Shown one piece after another: positions 1-8,966 of a DNA stretch of 64,000 nt. Where the stretch lies: positions 310,001 through 374,000 of the forward strand of contig NZ_JACHTE010000001.1 of assembly GCF_014145395.1 (NCBI RefSeq). Direction: 5' to 3'. Both the position numbers and the translations under genes were made by a program. The notes under the pieces are model-generated. The model was given only the letters and a program-made list of their open reading frames with translations. It did no database searches and had not been told where the DNA came from. Source of the DNA: Marilutibacter penaei (lineage in GTDB: Bacteria; Pseudomonadota; Gammaproteobacteria; Xanthomonadales; Xanthomonadaceae). Positions within the stretch are counted from its first letter, which is position 1; every line of letters begins with the position of its first letter.

Positions 1-426
1 GCGGTCGAGCGCTTCACTTCGCGCGCACTGACCGCCCGTTCCACACCCTGGTTCATGCGCGCACGCTACGGCGAGGCGGATATCCAGCGCGCGATCGACG
101 AAGCCGGACAGCGGCTTGGTGTGGAACTGGCGTCCATCGACACCGCTGCCGCCGCGGGCACGACTGACCGCTGTCTGTTGCTGATCCATGGCGAACTGGA
201 CGAAACCGTTCCCCCCGGCAGTTCAGCCCGGATCGCAGACGCGGCACCGAACGCCCAGCTTCTGGCGCTTCCACTGGAGAACCACATGACGGTCGCCATG
301 CGCTTCGACTGGCTGGCGCAGCCCATCGGACAATGGTTCGACGACGTGGCCGCTTCCGGGACATGCCCAGGGATCACGCTTCCGCCGGATCCCGCGAGCC
401 AGCCGGGGGCAGCCGGCGAAGCCTGA
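1..426 (+). CDS. Alpha/beta hydrolase, C-terminal part (cut by window edge)
   Basis: The frame is open from base 1 to a TGA at 424-426, so only about 141 C-terminal residues are visible. The sequence has the end of an alpha/beta hydrolase fold: a strand ending LLLIHGELDETVP, where an Asp or Glu after the Gly would serve as the acid, followed about 40 residues later by ENHMTV with a candidate catalytic His. This spacing is usual for dienelactone hydrolase or prolyl-oligopeptidase-like esterases. The nucleophile elbow lies outside the window, so the substrate class cannot be told. The gene is followed by a structured repeat and the terminator shared with prc, which faces it. Confidence 0.6.
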   Translation, partial: AVERFTSRALTARSTPWFMRARYGEADIQRAIDEAGQRLGVELASIDTAAAAGTTDRCLLLIHGELDETVPPGSSARIADAAPNAQLLALPLENHMTVAMRFDWLAQPIGQWFDDVAASGTCPGITLPPDPASQPGAAGEA

Positions 427-458
427 CCATCCACTAGGCCGAGGCCGTATCCGGACGC

Positions 459-556
459 CCGTGGCGGTCGCCATGCGTGACTTTCCGAAACATGGATGTT
501 TCGTAAAAGCCTACATGCACGTATTCACGGCGTGTCACGCATGGCGACCGCCACGG
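459..556 (+). repeat. Structured palindromic repeat element, copy A
   Basis: A perfect 23-bp inverted repeat (459-481 and 534-556) encloses an inner hairpin at 482-507. The inner hairpin is a 12-bp stem with one mismatch, closed around CATGGATG. It is followed by the conserved block GCCTACATGCACGTATTCAC. Three further copies in this window (20340-20435, 23566-23667, 23731-23838) share the block and the CATGGATG apex but have unrelated, still paired, outer arms. It lies between the hydrolase gene and the prc terminator. Confidence 0.85.
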
Positions 557-580
557 AAGTCCACCTGGAAGCCAGCATGC

Positions 581-627
581 GCGACATGAAAAAGGGGACG
601 GCCATACCGTCCCCTTTTTCATGTCGC
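581..627 (-). terminator. Perfect 21-bp hairpin terminator between convergent genes
   Basis: Bases 581-601 and 607-627 are perfectly complementary over 21 bp around the 5-base loop CCATA. The A-run on one arm becomes a T-run on the other, so it can act as an intrinsic terminator in both directions. It sits 42 bases past the prc stop and downstream of the hydrolase gene. Confidence 0.85.
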
Positions 628-669
628 GTCGATGTTCGCCGCCCCCGAACGGGCCCGGCAGGGCCAGGC

Positions 670-2868
670 TCAGTCCGCCCAGTGCCCCGGCTGGTTGGCC
701 GTCGGCAGTACCTGCGCGGACAGCTGCTTGTCATCGCCGAGCAGGCGGATCGCGTCGGCCAGGATCGCCGCGGACTCGCGCAGCAGCGGATCGGGACGGT
801 CTTCGGCCAGCTTCTCACGTTCGGTGTCGACCACGATGTCACGTTCGTTCGCGGACAGGCCGTCATCGGTCACGTCGGCCAGCGGATCGAGGTCGAGGCC
901 CAGCGCCTTGCGCTCCTCCTGCCGGGCCTTGCGCTTGGCGACGTCACGGTCGCGCTCGGCGCGCCGCTCGGCCTCGTTCAAGGACACCGAAGTCTTCTCG
1001 CTCTCGGCCCGGTACTGGGCCACGTCCTCGGACCACCACTGGAACTCCCGGTCGGTGGCGATACGGGCCTCGTGCAGCGTCTCGAGCTTGGGCAGCAGCG
1101 GCTGGAAGTTGCCGTAGCGCACGTGCGGCACCGCGGCGATCTTGGTCCACGGCAACGCGTTGTCGTAGGTGCTTTCACCGAACTCGCTGGCATCGACGGA
1201 GGCCGGGAACGCGATGTCGGGCACCACGCCCCTGTTCTGGGTCGAACTGCCGCTGACCCGGAAGAACTGCGCAATGGTCAGCTTGACCTGCCCGAAGCGG
1301 GGCTCCTCGTTGGCCGGCCACCGGTCGAGGTCGAACAGGTTCTGCACGGTGCCCTTGCCGAAGGTGGTCTCGCCGATCACCAGGCCACGGCCGTAATCCT
1401 GGATCGCACCTGCGAAGATCTCCGACGCCGACGCCGAGCCCCGGTTGATCAGGACCGCCAGCGGGCCCTCCCAGGCGATGCCGCTGTCCTCGTCGCCGTT
1501 GACCGTCACGCGGCCGCCGGACTCCCGGACCTGCACGACCGGACCGCGGTCGATGAACAGGCCGGTCAGTTCGATCGCTTCGTTGAGCGAACCTCCGCCG
1601 TTGTTGCGCAGGTCCAGCACCACGCCGTCGACGCCGTCGCCGCGCAGTTCCGTCAGCAGCCGCGCCACGTCGCGCGTCGCCGAGGCATAGTCGTCGGCAT
1701 TGCGGCGGCGGCCCTCGAAGTCCTGGTAGAAGCCCGGCAGTTCGATCACGCCGATGCGCTGCGCCGGCGCGCCCTCCAGCGCGGGAATCTGGATGACCTT
1801 CGACTTCGCGGCCTGGTCCTCGAGGCGCACGCGGTCGCGTACCAGCACCACGCGGCGCGGCGCGGTGTCCAGGCCCATCTCGACCGGGATCACGTCCAGG
1901 CGCACCTTGCTGCCCTTCTTGCCGCGGATCTTGGAGACCACGTCGTCGATGCGCCAACCGACCACGTCCTCCATGGCGCCACTCTCGCCCTGGCCGACGC
2001 CGACGATGCGGTCGCCGGGTTCGAGTACGCCCGACTTGCCGGCCGGGCCGCCCGCCACGATCTCGCGGATCGCGACCACGTCGTCCTGCTTCTGCAGGAC
2101 CGCGCCGATGCCTTCCAGCGACAGGGACATCGACAGGTTGAAGTTGTCGGCCGAGCGCGGGGTCAGATAGTCGGTATGCGGGTCGATCGCATTGGTGTAG
2201 CTGTTGAGGAAGGTCTGGAAGACGTCCTCGCCCTTCAGCTCGGCGATGCCCTGGGACAGGTTCTCGTAGCGCTTGTCCAGCGTATCGCGGATGTCGTCGG
2301 CCTCCTTGCCGGCCATCCTCAGGCGCAGCCAGTCGTTGCGGACGGACTGGGTCCACAGGCGGTCGAGCTCGGCGCTGCTGGCCGCCCAGGGCGCGTCCTC
2401 GCGGTCGTATTCGTACCGGTCGTCGCCGGTGAAGTCGAACACGTCCTTGCCAAGCAGCGCGCGGGCAAAGGCCACGCGCTCGTTCACCCGCTTGCGGTAG
2501 GTGGCGAAGATCGCGTACGCGGGATCCAGCTCGCCGCTCTTCAGGGCATCGTCCAGGCGGAGTTTCCAGGCATCGAAACGCGCGATGTCCTCGGCGGTGA
2601 AGAACTGCTTGCCGCCGTCGAGCGCCTCGAGGTAACGGTCGTACATGTCGGCGGACAGCGCATCGTCCAACGCTTTCGGACGATAGGCATAACGGCTGTC
2701 CGACAGCAGGGTGGAGACGTGCCGCGCCGCGGTGACCTGGTCGCGGGTGGCGCTGCCCGGCACGGCGTCGCCGGTGGGCGCGACCGCGGTGGCGTCATCC
2801 GCCCAGGCCGAGCCGGCCAGCGGGGCACTGAGGAGCAGGGCAATCAGCAGGGTGTTCTTGGCAGTCAT
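670..2868 (-). CDS. prc: Tail-specific (C-terminal processing) protease Prc, S41 family
   Basis: Periplasmic serine protease that degrades or trims proteins by recognising their C-termini; in proteobacteria it processes PBP3 and lytic enzymes. The protein is about 732 residues, close to the usual Prc size. It has a signal peptide (KNTLLIALLLSAPLAGSAWA), an N-terminal helical domain, a PDZ domain near residues 240-340, and the S41 core. The core contains RNNGGGS, SASASEIFAG with the nucleophile Ser, and GETTFGKGTVQ with the catalytic Lys about 20 residues later. A basic DUF3340-type tail follows. The ATG at 2868 was chosen; a GTG three codons upstream (2877) is also open. The 291 bases upstream, before lipA, hold no recognisable gene and presumably the promoter. 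Confidence 0.93.
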   Translation of the reverse strand: MTAKNTLLIALLLSAPLAGSAWADDATAVAPTGDAVPGSATRDQVTAARHVSTLLSDSRYAYRPKALDDALSADMYDRYLEALDGGKQFFTAEDIARFDAWKLRLDDALKSGELDPAYAIFATYRKRVNERVAFARALLGKDVFDFTGDDRYEYDREDAPWAASSAELDRLWTQSVRNDWLRLRMAGKEADDIRDTLDKRYENLSQGIAELKGEDVFQTFLNSYTNAIDPHTDYLTPRSADNFNLSMSLSLEGIGAVLQKQDDVVAIREIVAGGPAGKSGVLEPGDRIVGVGQGESGAMEDVVGWRIDDVVSKIRGKKGSKVRLDVIPVEMGLDTAPRRVVLVRDRVRLEDQAAKSKVIQIPALEGAPAQRIGVIELPGFYQDFEGRRRNADDYASATRDVARLLTELRGDGVDGVVLDLRNNGGGSLNEAIELTGLFIDRGPVVQVRESGGRVTVNGDEDSGIAWEGPLAVLINRGSASASEIFAGAIQDYGRGLVIGETTFGKGTVQNLFDLDRWPANEEPRFGQVKLTIAQFFRVSGSSTQNRGVVPDIAFPASVDASEFGESTYDNALPWTKIAAVPHVRYGNFQPLLPKLETLHEARIATDREFQWWSEDVAQYRAESEKTSVSLNEAERRAERDRDVAKRKARQEERKALGLDLDPLADVTDDGLSANERDIVVDTEREKLAEDRPDPLLRESAAILADAIRLLGDDKQLSAQVLPTANQPGHWAD

Positions 2869-3159
2869 CGCGGACACTTCGGCGGCCGTTGCCGGCCTGA
2901 TCTTCGTGGGGGCAGGGATCAGCCTGATACGGGCTGCGACCGTTTCACAGTGCCTAAAGTTGCATCGGCTGTCATCCGTGTAGCGCCGGAACGGTGCATT
3001 GCACCGACGTCCGGTTCAGCTGACGGATGGGCCAATGGCAGCAAGGCAAGGGCAGGAAGGCAAACGGAACGCAGGCCGGCTCGGGGTCAACTCCCAGGCA
3101 TCATCCCACCCGCCACGGACAGCCAGGTGAAGGCCTCGACGTGGCGGACCAAGGCCCGT

Positions 3160-4167
3160 TCAGGCCGCGACACCCGCCTCCATCGCGGAACGGTCGGCGT
3201 GGTAGGACGAGCGCACCAGCGGGCCGGAGGCGACATGGCTGAAGCCCAGGGCCAGGCCGAATTCCTCCAGCGCCTTGAACTCCTCCGGCGTCCAGTAGCG
3301 CATCACCGGGTGGTGGTGCGGGCTGGGCTGCAGGTACTGGCCGATGGTGACCATGTCGACGTCGTGGGCGCGCAGGTCGCGCAGGGTCGCCTGCACCTGC
3401 TCCATCGTCTCGCCCAGCCCGAGCATGATCCCGGACTTGGTGGTCACCTCCGGGTGCTGCGCCTTGAACTTCTGCAGCAGGGTCAGCGACCACTGGTAAT
3501 CGGCGCCCGGGCGGACGTTGCGGTACAGGTCCGGTACCGTCTCGATGTTGTGGTTGAACACGTCGGGCGGGTTCGTCGCGAGAATCTCCAGCGCGCGCTC
3601 CATGCGGCCGCGGCCACGGAAATCGGGCGTCAGCACTTCGATCTTCGTCGACGGGGTCTTCTCGCGGATCGCGGCGATGCAGTCGACGAAGTGCTGCGCA
3701 CCGCCGTCGCGCAGGTCGTCGCGGTCGACGCTGGTCACCACCACGTAGCGCAGGCCCATGTCGGCGACGGTCCCGGCGAGCTTCGCCGGCTCGCCGGCAT
3801 CCGGCGGCTTCGGCCGGCCATGCGCGACGTCGCAGAATGAACAGCGCCGCGTGCAGACCTCGCCCAGGATCATGAAGGTGGCGGTGCCATGGCCGAAGCA
3901 TTCGTGGATGTTTGGGCAGCTGGCTTCCTCGCACACCGTCACCAGGCGGTTTTCGCGCAGCTTCTCCTTGAGCTTCTGCACGGCGTTACCGGACGGGATG
4001 CGCACGCGGATCCAGGAGGGCTTGCGCAGCACCGGCACGTCGGCGAACTGCACCGGGGAACGCGCGATCTTGTCGCCCGCGACCTGCTTCCGGCCGACTT
4101 CGAGCGTGGCCGGGGCGGGGCTGTCGCCGCTCACGACCGCGAGCGGGATGGTCTTGGAATCGGTCAT
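3160..4167 (-). CDS. lipA: Lipoyl synthase LipA
   Basis: Radical-SAM enzyme that inserts two sulfurs into octanoyl groups on lipoyl domains, completing lipoate synthesis started by LipB next door. Both iron-sulfur sites are visible: the auxiliary cluster motif [12 protein letters not shown] and the radical-SAM motif CTRRCSFC. The C-terminus carries the RSSYHA element with the conserved Ser ligand of the auxiliary cluster. At 335 residues it is of normal length. It is the last gene of the leftward wall and lipoate cluster, 27 bases after lipB. No clear Shine-Dalgarno precedes the ATG, so translation may depend on upstream coupling. Confidence 0.97.
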   Translation of the reverse strand: MTDSKTIPLAVVSGDSPAPATLEVGRKQVAGDKIARSPVQFADVPVLRKPSWIRVRIPSGNAVQKLKEKLRENRLVTVCEEASCPNIHECFGHGTATFMILGEVCTRRCSFCDVAHGRPKPPDAGEPAKLAGTVADMGLRYVVVTSVDRDDLRDGGAQHFVDCIAAIREKTPSTKIEVLTPDFRGRGRMERALEILATNPPDVFNHNIETVPDLYRNVRPGADYQWSLTLLQKFKAQHPEVTTKSGIMLGLGETMEQVQATLRDLRAHDVDMVTIGQYLQPSPHHHPVMRYWTPEEFKALEEFGLALGFSHVASGPLVRSSYHADRSAMEAGVAA

Positions 4168-4194
4168 GGCGGGGCGTGCGGAGCGAGGGGCGGG

Positions 4195-4893
4195 TCAGGC
4201 GGCCGGCAGGGCCGGCGCGGGAGCGGCTACGACGGTCAGTCCGAACAGGCGGGCCAAGTGCCCGATAAGCACCGGCTTGACCGCATCCGGTCCGGATGGG
4301 CCGCCCAAGTCTACCATCGAGGTCACCTGCAACCCCGCGTAGCCGCAGGGATTGATGCGCTGGAACGGCGCGAGGTCCATCGCGATGTTGAAGGCCAGGC
4401 CGTGGAAGGTGCAGCCATGGCGAACCCGGATGCCCAGCGCGCCGATCTTGGCATCGCCGACATAGACGCCCGGGGCGCCCTCGCGACGTGCGGCGCCGAT
4501 GTTCCAGTCGGCCAGGGTGTCGATCATGGCCTGCTCGACCCGGCAGACGTAGTCCTTCACGCCGATCTTCAGCCGGCGCAGGTCCAGCAGCGGATACAGC
4601 ACGATCTGGCCGGGGCCGTGGTAGGTCACCTGGCCGCCGCGGTCGACGTTGATCACCGGGATGTCGCCCGGCATCAGGACGTGCTCGGGCTTGCCGGCCT
4701 GGCCGAGGGTGAAGACGGGATCGTGCTCGACCAGCCACAGCTCGTCGGACGTCGTTTCGTCGCGGGCGTCGGTGAAGGCCTGCATGGCCCGCCACACCGG
4801 TTCGTAGGGCTGGCGGCCGAGGTCGCGCAGGCGCGCGGGCGGCACCGTCGAGGGGGCGCTCCCGTCGACCGGCTGCGCCGTCCGGCAGGTCAC
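4195..4893 (-). CDS. lipB: Octanoyltransferase LipB
   Basis: Transfers octanoyl from acyl carrier protein to lipoyl domains. Family motifs are present: [12 protein letters not shown], the catalytic Lys in KIGALG, and the catalytic Cys in NPCGY. I start it at the GTG at 4893, which overlaps the ybeD stop as GTGA, giving 232 residues. The frame stays open further upstream to 5016, but that would overlap ybeD extensively, and the family aligns from just after the GTG. Gene order ybeD-lipB-lipA is widely conserved in gammaproteobacteria. Confidence 0.95.
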   Translation of the reverse strand: MTCRTAQPVDGSAPSTVPPARLRDLGRQPYEPVWRAMQAFTDARDETTSDELWLVEHDPVFTLGQAGKPEHVLMPGDIPVINVDRGGQVTYHGPGQIVLYPLLDLRRLKIGVKDYVCRVEQAMIDTLADWNIGAARREGAPGVYVGDAKIGALGIRVRHGCTFHGLAFNIAMDLAPFQRINPCGYAGLQVTSMVDLGGPSGPDAVKPVLIGHLARLFGLTVVAAPAPALPAA

Positions 4894-5168
4894 AGCGTCC
4901 ACTTCACCTCGGGGTGGTCGCGCAGCACCTGGTGCGCCCGGTCGTACTGCTCGCGGCTCTCCGCCCGGAAGCGGATCCGCACCGACACGTACTTGCCGTT
5001 CGAGGAATGCTTCCACTGGACCGACTCGCTCTCGACGTCGATCCCCGCGTCCATCAGCAGCCGCGGCAATTCGCGTTCCAGGCCGGCGGTCGCCGCACCC
5101 ATCGCGCTGAGCTCGAAATGGCCCGGGAACTGGAAGCCGTGATCGGGGTTGTCGGACTTGATCTCCAT
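4890..5168 (-). CDS. ybeD: YbeD family protein (DUF493)
   Basis: Small 92-residue protein of the DUF493/YbeD family, with a ferredoxin-like fold resembling ACT-type regulatory domains. Its function is unknown; its constant placement between dacA/dacC and lipB suggests a link to lipoate metabolism or to D-alanine carboxypeptidase. The sequence fits the family end to end, from [16 protein letters not shown] to HPEVKWTL. Its ATG directly abuts the dacC stop (TAG then ATG), and its stop overlaps the lipB GTG, so translation is probably coupled on both sides. Confidence 0.93.
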   Translation of the reverse strand: MEIKSDNPDHGFQFPGHFELSAMGAATAGLERELPRLLMDAGIDVESESVQWKHSSNGKYVSVRIRFRAESREQYDRAHQVLRDHPEVKWTL

Positions 5169-6398
5169 CTACTCACCCCACCACATCCAGAACTCGTCCC
5201 ACAGGCGCTTGAAGAAGCCGGCCTGCTCGACCGCCTCCACCGCCACCAGCGGGCGCTGGGCGATGACCTTGTCGTCCAGCATCACCTTGACCGTGCCGAT
5301 GGCCTGGCCCTTCTCGATCGGGGCGACGAGGCTGCTGGGCACGTCCATCATCGGCTTGAGCTGCTCGTAGCGGCCGCGCGGCACGGTGACCAGCAAGGGC
5401 TCGGCGACGCCCAGCTGGACCTCCTCGGCCTTGCCCTTCCAGGTGCGCTGGCTGGCCACGACCTGGCCGACGTCATAGAGCTTGTGGGTTTCGTAGAAAC
5501 GGAAGCCCCAGTTCAGCAGCGCCTGGCTGTCGCTGGCGCGCTTGGCCTCCGAAGTCGAACCCATGACCACCGAGATCAGGCGCTGGTCGCCGCGCATCGC
5601 CGAGGCCATCAGGCAATAGCCCGCCGCCGACGTGTGCCCGGTCTTGATGCCATCGACGCTGTCGTCGCGCCACAGCAGCAGGTTGCGGTTGGGCTGGGTG
5701 ATCGGACCGACGGTGTACTCCTTGATCGAGTTGTAGGAGTAGGCCTTGGGATGGTCGTGGATCAGGGCGCGGCCGAGCAGCGCCAGGTCGCGGGCGGTGG
5801 TGACGTGGCCCTCGTCCGGCAGGCCGGTCGCATTCATGAAGTTCGAGTTCTTCATGCCGATGCGCTGCGCATAGGTGTTCATCAGCGTGGCGAACGCCGC
5901 CTCGGTGCCGGCGACATGTTCGGCCAGGGCGATCGCGGCGTCGTTGCCCGACTGCACGACCATGCCCTTTTCCATCTCGAGCAACGGTGCCGTCTGGTTG
6001 ACCTCGAAGCCCGAATAGCTGCCGTCGGTGCCGGCGCCGCCCTTGCGCCAGGCGTTCTCGGTCATCATCACCTGGTCGGTCTCGGCGACCTTGCCACCCG
6101 CCATCTCCGCGGCGATGACATAGCTGGTCATTACCTTGGTGATGCTGGCCGGCTCGACCGGCTGGTCGATGTTGTGGCCGGCCAGGACGTTGCCGCTCGC
6201 CGCATCCATCAGCACCCAGGCCGTGCCGGTGATCTCCGGCGCGGGCGGCACCGGCATGGCGTCGCTGGCAGGGGCCTGCGCCGGGGCGGGGGCCGGCTGC
6301 GCGGGCTGCGGCTGCGGGGTCTGAGCGAAGGCCAGGCCGATGGCGACGGTGGTGAGGGTGGCGAGCGCGACGGCCTTGGCGGTGGCGGGAATCTTCAT
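5169..6398 (-). CDS. dacC: D-alanyl-D-alanine carboxypeptidase (PBP5/6 family)
   Basis: Penicillin-binding protein that removes the terminal D-Ala from peptidoglycan pentapeptides. It has a signal peptide ending near AFAQ, a Pro/Ala-rich linker, then the S11 peptidase motifs: SITK with nucleophile Ser85, SGN within [11 protein letters not shown], and KTG within [12 protein letters not shown]. The C-terminal domain ends in an aromatic amphipathic segment ([15 protein letters not shown]), the usual membrane anchor of PBP5/6. The ATG at 6398 starts exactly at the signal peptide; the upstream extension is open but lacks homology. 409 residues. Choice of dacC over dacA is by convention only. Confidence 0.94.
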   Translation of the reverse strand: MKIPATAKAVALATLTTVAIGLAFAQTPQPQPAQPAPAPAQAPASDAMPVPPAPEITGTAWVLMDAASGNVLAGHNIDQPVEPASITKVMTSYVIAAEMAGGKVAETDQVMMTENAWRKGGAGTDGSYSGFEVNQTAPLLEMEKGMVVQSGNDAAIALAEHVAGTEAAFATLMNTYAQRIGMKNSNFMNATGLPDEGHVTTARDLALLGRALIHDHPKAYSYNSIKEYTVGPITQPNRNLLLWRDDSVDGIKTGHTSAAGYCLMASAMRGDQRLISVVMGSTSEAKRASDSQALLNWGFRFYETHKLYDVGQVVASQRTWKGKAEEVQLGVAEPLLVTVPRGRYEQLKPMMDVPSSLVAPIEKGQAIGTVKVMLDDKVIAQRPLVAVEAVEQAGFFKRLWDEFWMWWGE

Positions 6399-6476
6399 CG
6401 GTACAGCGTGCTCCGGGCGGGCCGGGAAACGGCCTCTGTCAGTCAATGGAAGGAAAGGTGGATTGCGTCGGCGCGC

Positions 6477-7721
6477 TTACTCGCGCACGGTCTGCGGCGG
6501 TCCGAAGCCGAGACCGACCAGGCGGGCCGAGAGTTCCGACACCGCGGCCTCGGCCAGGGGCCCCACCCTCAGGCGCCAGACCGGACGGCCGTTGGACTGG
6601 CCATCGAGCACCTGCGCGCCATCGATGCCGGCCTGGCGGAGGAGGCCCAGCGCACGGTCGGCATTGTCGCGGGCGGAAAAACTGGCGACCTGCAGGGTGA
6701 CACCGGCGGGCGTGCCGGCGACCCTGGGGGCGGCCGTCGGTAGCGCTGCTGCCGTCACCGCGGGCGGGGTCACCGCAGGCGGGGTTGTGGTGGCGATCGT
6801 GGTGGCCGAAGCGGTCGTCGTCGCTGGCCGGCCCGTCGCGACCCGCAGGTCGCGTGCCTTCATCCACGCGTCGAACTCATCGGCACTCATGGTCTGTTGC
6901 CCCGCGCGCATCTCGAAGCGCTGGACCGACGGTGCGCCCGTCGCGGCAACGGAGGCGGCGGGCGAGGCCACGGTGTCGGCGGGGATGCTGGCCACCAGCC
7001 GGTCCATCGCACTCGGTGCAGCGGCGGGCGGCGGTGACGCGGCCTGCGCCAGCACCGGCGCATCGTCCTCCTCACCGGGCCTCAGCGCGCGCACTTCGAC
7101 CCGTGCGGTCCCGCGGCGGACGACATCCAGCTTCACCGCGGCAGCGTAGCTCAGGTCGATCACCCTGCCCTCGTGGAACGGGCCGCGGTCGTTGACCCGC
7201 ACCACCACCGACCTGCCGTTCTCGAGGTTGGTCACCCGCGCGAAGCTGGGCAGTGGCAGGTTCTTGTGCGCGGCGGTGAAGGCATACATGTCGTAGACCT
7301 CCATGTTGGAGGTCCGCCGGCCGTGGAACTTCTGCCCGTAGTAGGAGGCCAGGCCCTGTTCGACGAATCCGTCGTGGTCGTCGAGCACCTGGTACTGCTT
7401 TCCCAGCACCGTGTAGGTGGGACGGTTGCCCACGGCCGAGCGCGGCAGGTCGACCACTTCGGGTTCGGGTATCGCATCGACGTCCGGCACGTAGTCGGGC
7501 GTGCTGTCCGCCACCCCGGGCCGGTACAGGCCACCCGCGGTGTAGTGGCCCCGGGTGTTCGGGTCTTCCTGCGCGGGTGCGTAGGGGGAGACCCGGCGGC
7601 CACTGGTGGCGCGCGGCGGCGGCGCAGCGGCGGTCCCGGTCGACTGCGGCTCGGGGCGGGTCGGCGCGCCGGCACAGGCGGCCAGGCCGAGCACCATCGC
7701 GGCCGCCAGCGCCTGCCTCAT
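6477..7721 (-). CDS. rlpA: Septal-ring lytic transglycosylase RlpA (lipoprotein)
   Basis: Outer-membrane lipoprotein that cleaves denuded glycan strands. A lipobox (LAAC) follows a short hydrophobic signal. The double-psi beta-barrel core spans roughly residues 115-205 (QGLASYYGQKFHGRRTSNME, VRVNDRGPF, IDLSYAAA). A long Ala/Thr/Pro linker follows, then a C-terminal SPOR domain (VTLQVASFSARDNADRALGL). At 414 residues it is long because of the linker. Its ATG overlaps the mltB stop (ATGA), coupling the two glycan-cleaving enzymes. Confidence 0.94.
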   Translation of the reverse strand: MRQALAAAMVLGLAACAGAPTRPEPQSTGTAAAPPPRATSGRRVSPYAPAQEDPNTRGHYTAGGLYRPGVADSTPDYVPDVDAIPEPEVVDLPRSAVGNRPTYTVLGKQYQVLDDHDGFVEQGLASYYGQKFHGRRTSNMEVYDMYAFTAAHKNLPLPSFARVTNLENGRSVVVRVNDRGPFHEGRVIDLSYAAAVKLDVVRRGTARVEVRALRPGEEDDAPVLAQAASPPPAAAPSAMDRLVASIPADTVASPAASVAATGAPSVQRFEMRAGQQTMSADEFDAWMKARDLRVATGRPATTTASATTIATTTPPAVTPPAVTAAALPTAAPRVAGTPAGVTLQVASFSARDNADRALGLLRQAGIDGAQVLDGQSNGRPVWRLRVGPLAEAAVSELSARLVGLGFGPPQTVRE

Positions 7722-8875
7722 GCCCCGGGCGTCTCCACCGCTCCGCGCGATGCCAGCGGGTTCTCCCGACCGGCGATCGCTTCGGACAGCTGGTAGACGG
7801 CCATCGCGTAGTGCTTGGAGATGTTGTAACGGGTGATCGCGTAGAAGTTGCGGAAGCCCAGCCAGTACTCCTTGCCGCCAACGCCATCGAGATTCAGCGG
7901 CACCGCGTGCTCGGCCGGATCGACCGGCGTGGCCGGCCGGTAACCGTGTCCCGCCAGGTCGGCCTGGCTGTAGACCGGCTCAAGGCCCTCGGGTTCGAAA
8001 TCGGGCGTGCCCGGATCGCGTGTCGCACGCACCGTGACCGGACCGCCGCGCACCCATCCGCCCTTCTCGACGAAATAGTTGGCGATCGAGGCGAACACGT
8101 CGGCGGTGCTGTTGAACAGGTCGCGTTTGCCGTCGCCATTGCCGTCCACCGCGTATTCGCGATAGCTGGACGGCATGAACTGGCCCCAGCCCATCGCGCC
8201 GGCATAGCTGCCCTTCAGCTGCGTGATGTCGAGGCCGGTCTCCTTCTCCAGCGCGAACAACTGGGCGAGCTCGCCGCGGAAGAACGTCTCGCGGCGGTCC
8301 TCGCGCTCGGCCTTGGCCGGGTCACCGGTGCGTGGATAGAAGAACGCCAGCGTGTACAGGGCATCCAGCACGGGATAGCTGCCGGTATTGCGCCCGTAGC
8401 TGGTCTCCACGCCAATGATCGAGACGATGACCTCGGCGGGCACGCCGTACTGCGCCTCGACCTTCGCCAGCGCGTCGCGATGCTGCGCGAGGAACGCCTG
8501 GCCACCGTCGATGCGGGCCTGGCTGATGAAGATCGGCCGGTACTCGCTCCACGGCTTGGCTTCGGCGGGGCGCGACATCGCGTTGATGATGCTGTCGCGC
8601 TTCTCGGCCTGCGCCAGCACCGAGGCGATATGGGCGCTGTCGACGCCGTATTCCGCCGCGGTGTCGCGGATGAACTTCGCCCGGGCCTGGTCCAGCGGCA
8701 GCCGTTCGTGCGCGTCCGGCAAGGCCGGCGTGCCCGGGGTCGGCGCCACGCTGGTGGCGGGTTTCGGGGTGGCGGGAGCGACCTCGGTCGCCTGTGCGAG
8801 GGCCGGCGGTGCGGCGGCCGCAGCCAGCGCGGCGATCGCGCAGGCGAGGGCGGCGTGGACGGTTCGGGTAGCCAT
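7718..8875 (-). CDS. mltB: Lytic murein transglycosylase B
   Basis: Cleaves peptidoglycan glycan strands to 1,6-anhydro products in the periplasm. It has a signal peptide ending ALAQ without a lipobox Cys nearby, so this copy looks soluble rather than lipid-anchored. The SLT family-2 core contains the catalytic Glu in IIGVETSYGRNTG and the family motif GAMGWGQFMPSSYREYAVDG. 385 residues. It follows rodA by 91 bases and overlaps rlpA by four bases. Confidence 0.93.
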   Translation of the reverse strand: MATRTVHAALACAIAALAAAAAPPALAQATEVAPATPKPATSVAPTPGTPALPDAHERLPLDQARAKFIRDTAAEYGVDSAHIASVLAQAEKRDSIINAMSRPAEAKPWSEYRPIFISQARIDGGQAFLAQHRDALAKVEAQYGVPAEVIVSIIGVETSYGRNTGSYPVLDALYTLAFFYPRTGDPAKAEREDRRETFFRGELAQLFALEKETGLDITQLKGSYAGAMGWGQFMPSSYREYAVDGNGDGKRDLFNSTADVFASIANYFVEKGGWVRGGPVTVRATRDPGTPDFEPEGLEPVYSQADLAGHGYRPATPVDPAEHAVPLNLDGVGGKEYWLGFRNFYAITRYNISKHYAMAVYQLSEAIAGRENPLASRGAVETPGA

Positions 8876-8966
8876 TGCGGCGAGGTTAACACGCGTGTCC
8901 CCGCGCCTGTGCGCGCATTCGACGGCACCGCCGCCGCGAGTCAGGTCACGTTGTCGTTCATGGACG

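Noticed and set aside
496-3840. Very long open frame on the strand opposite prc and lipA
   Set aside because: It is antisense to two well-supported genes, has no family signature and shows the Arg/Gly/Val-rich composition of high-G+C shadow frames.
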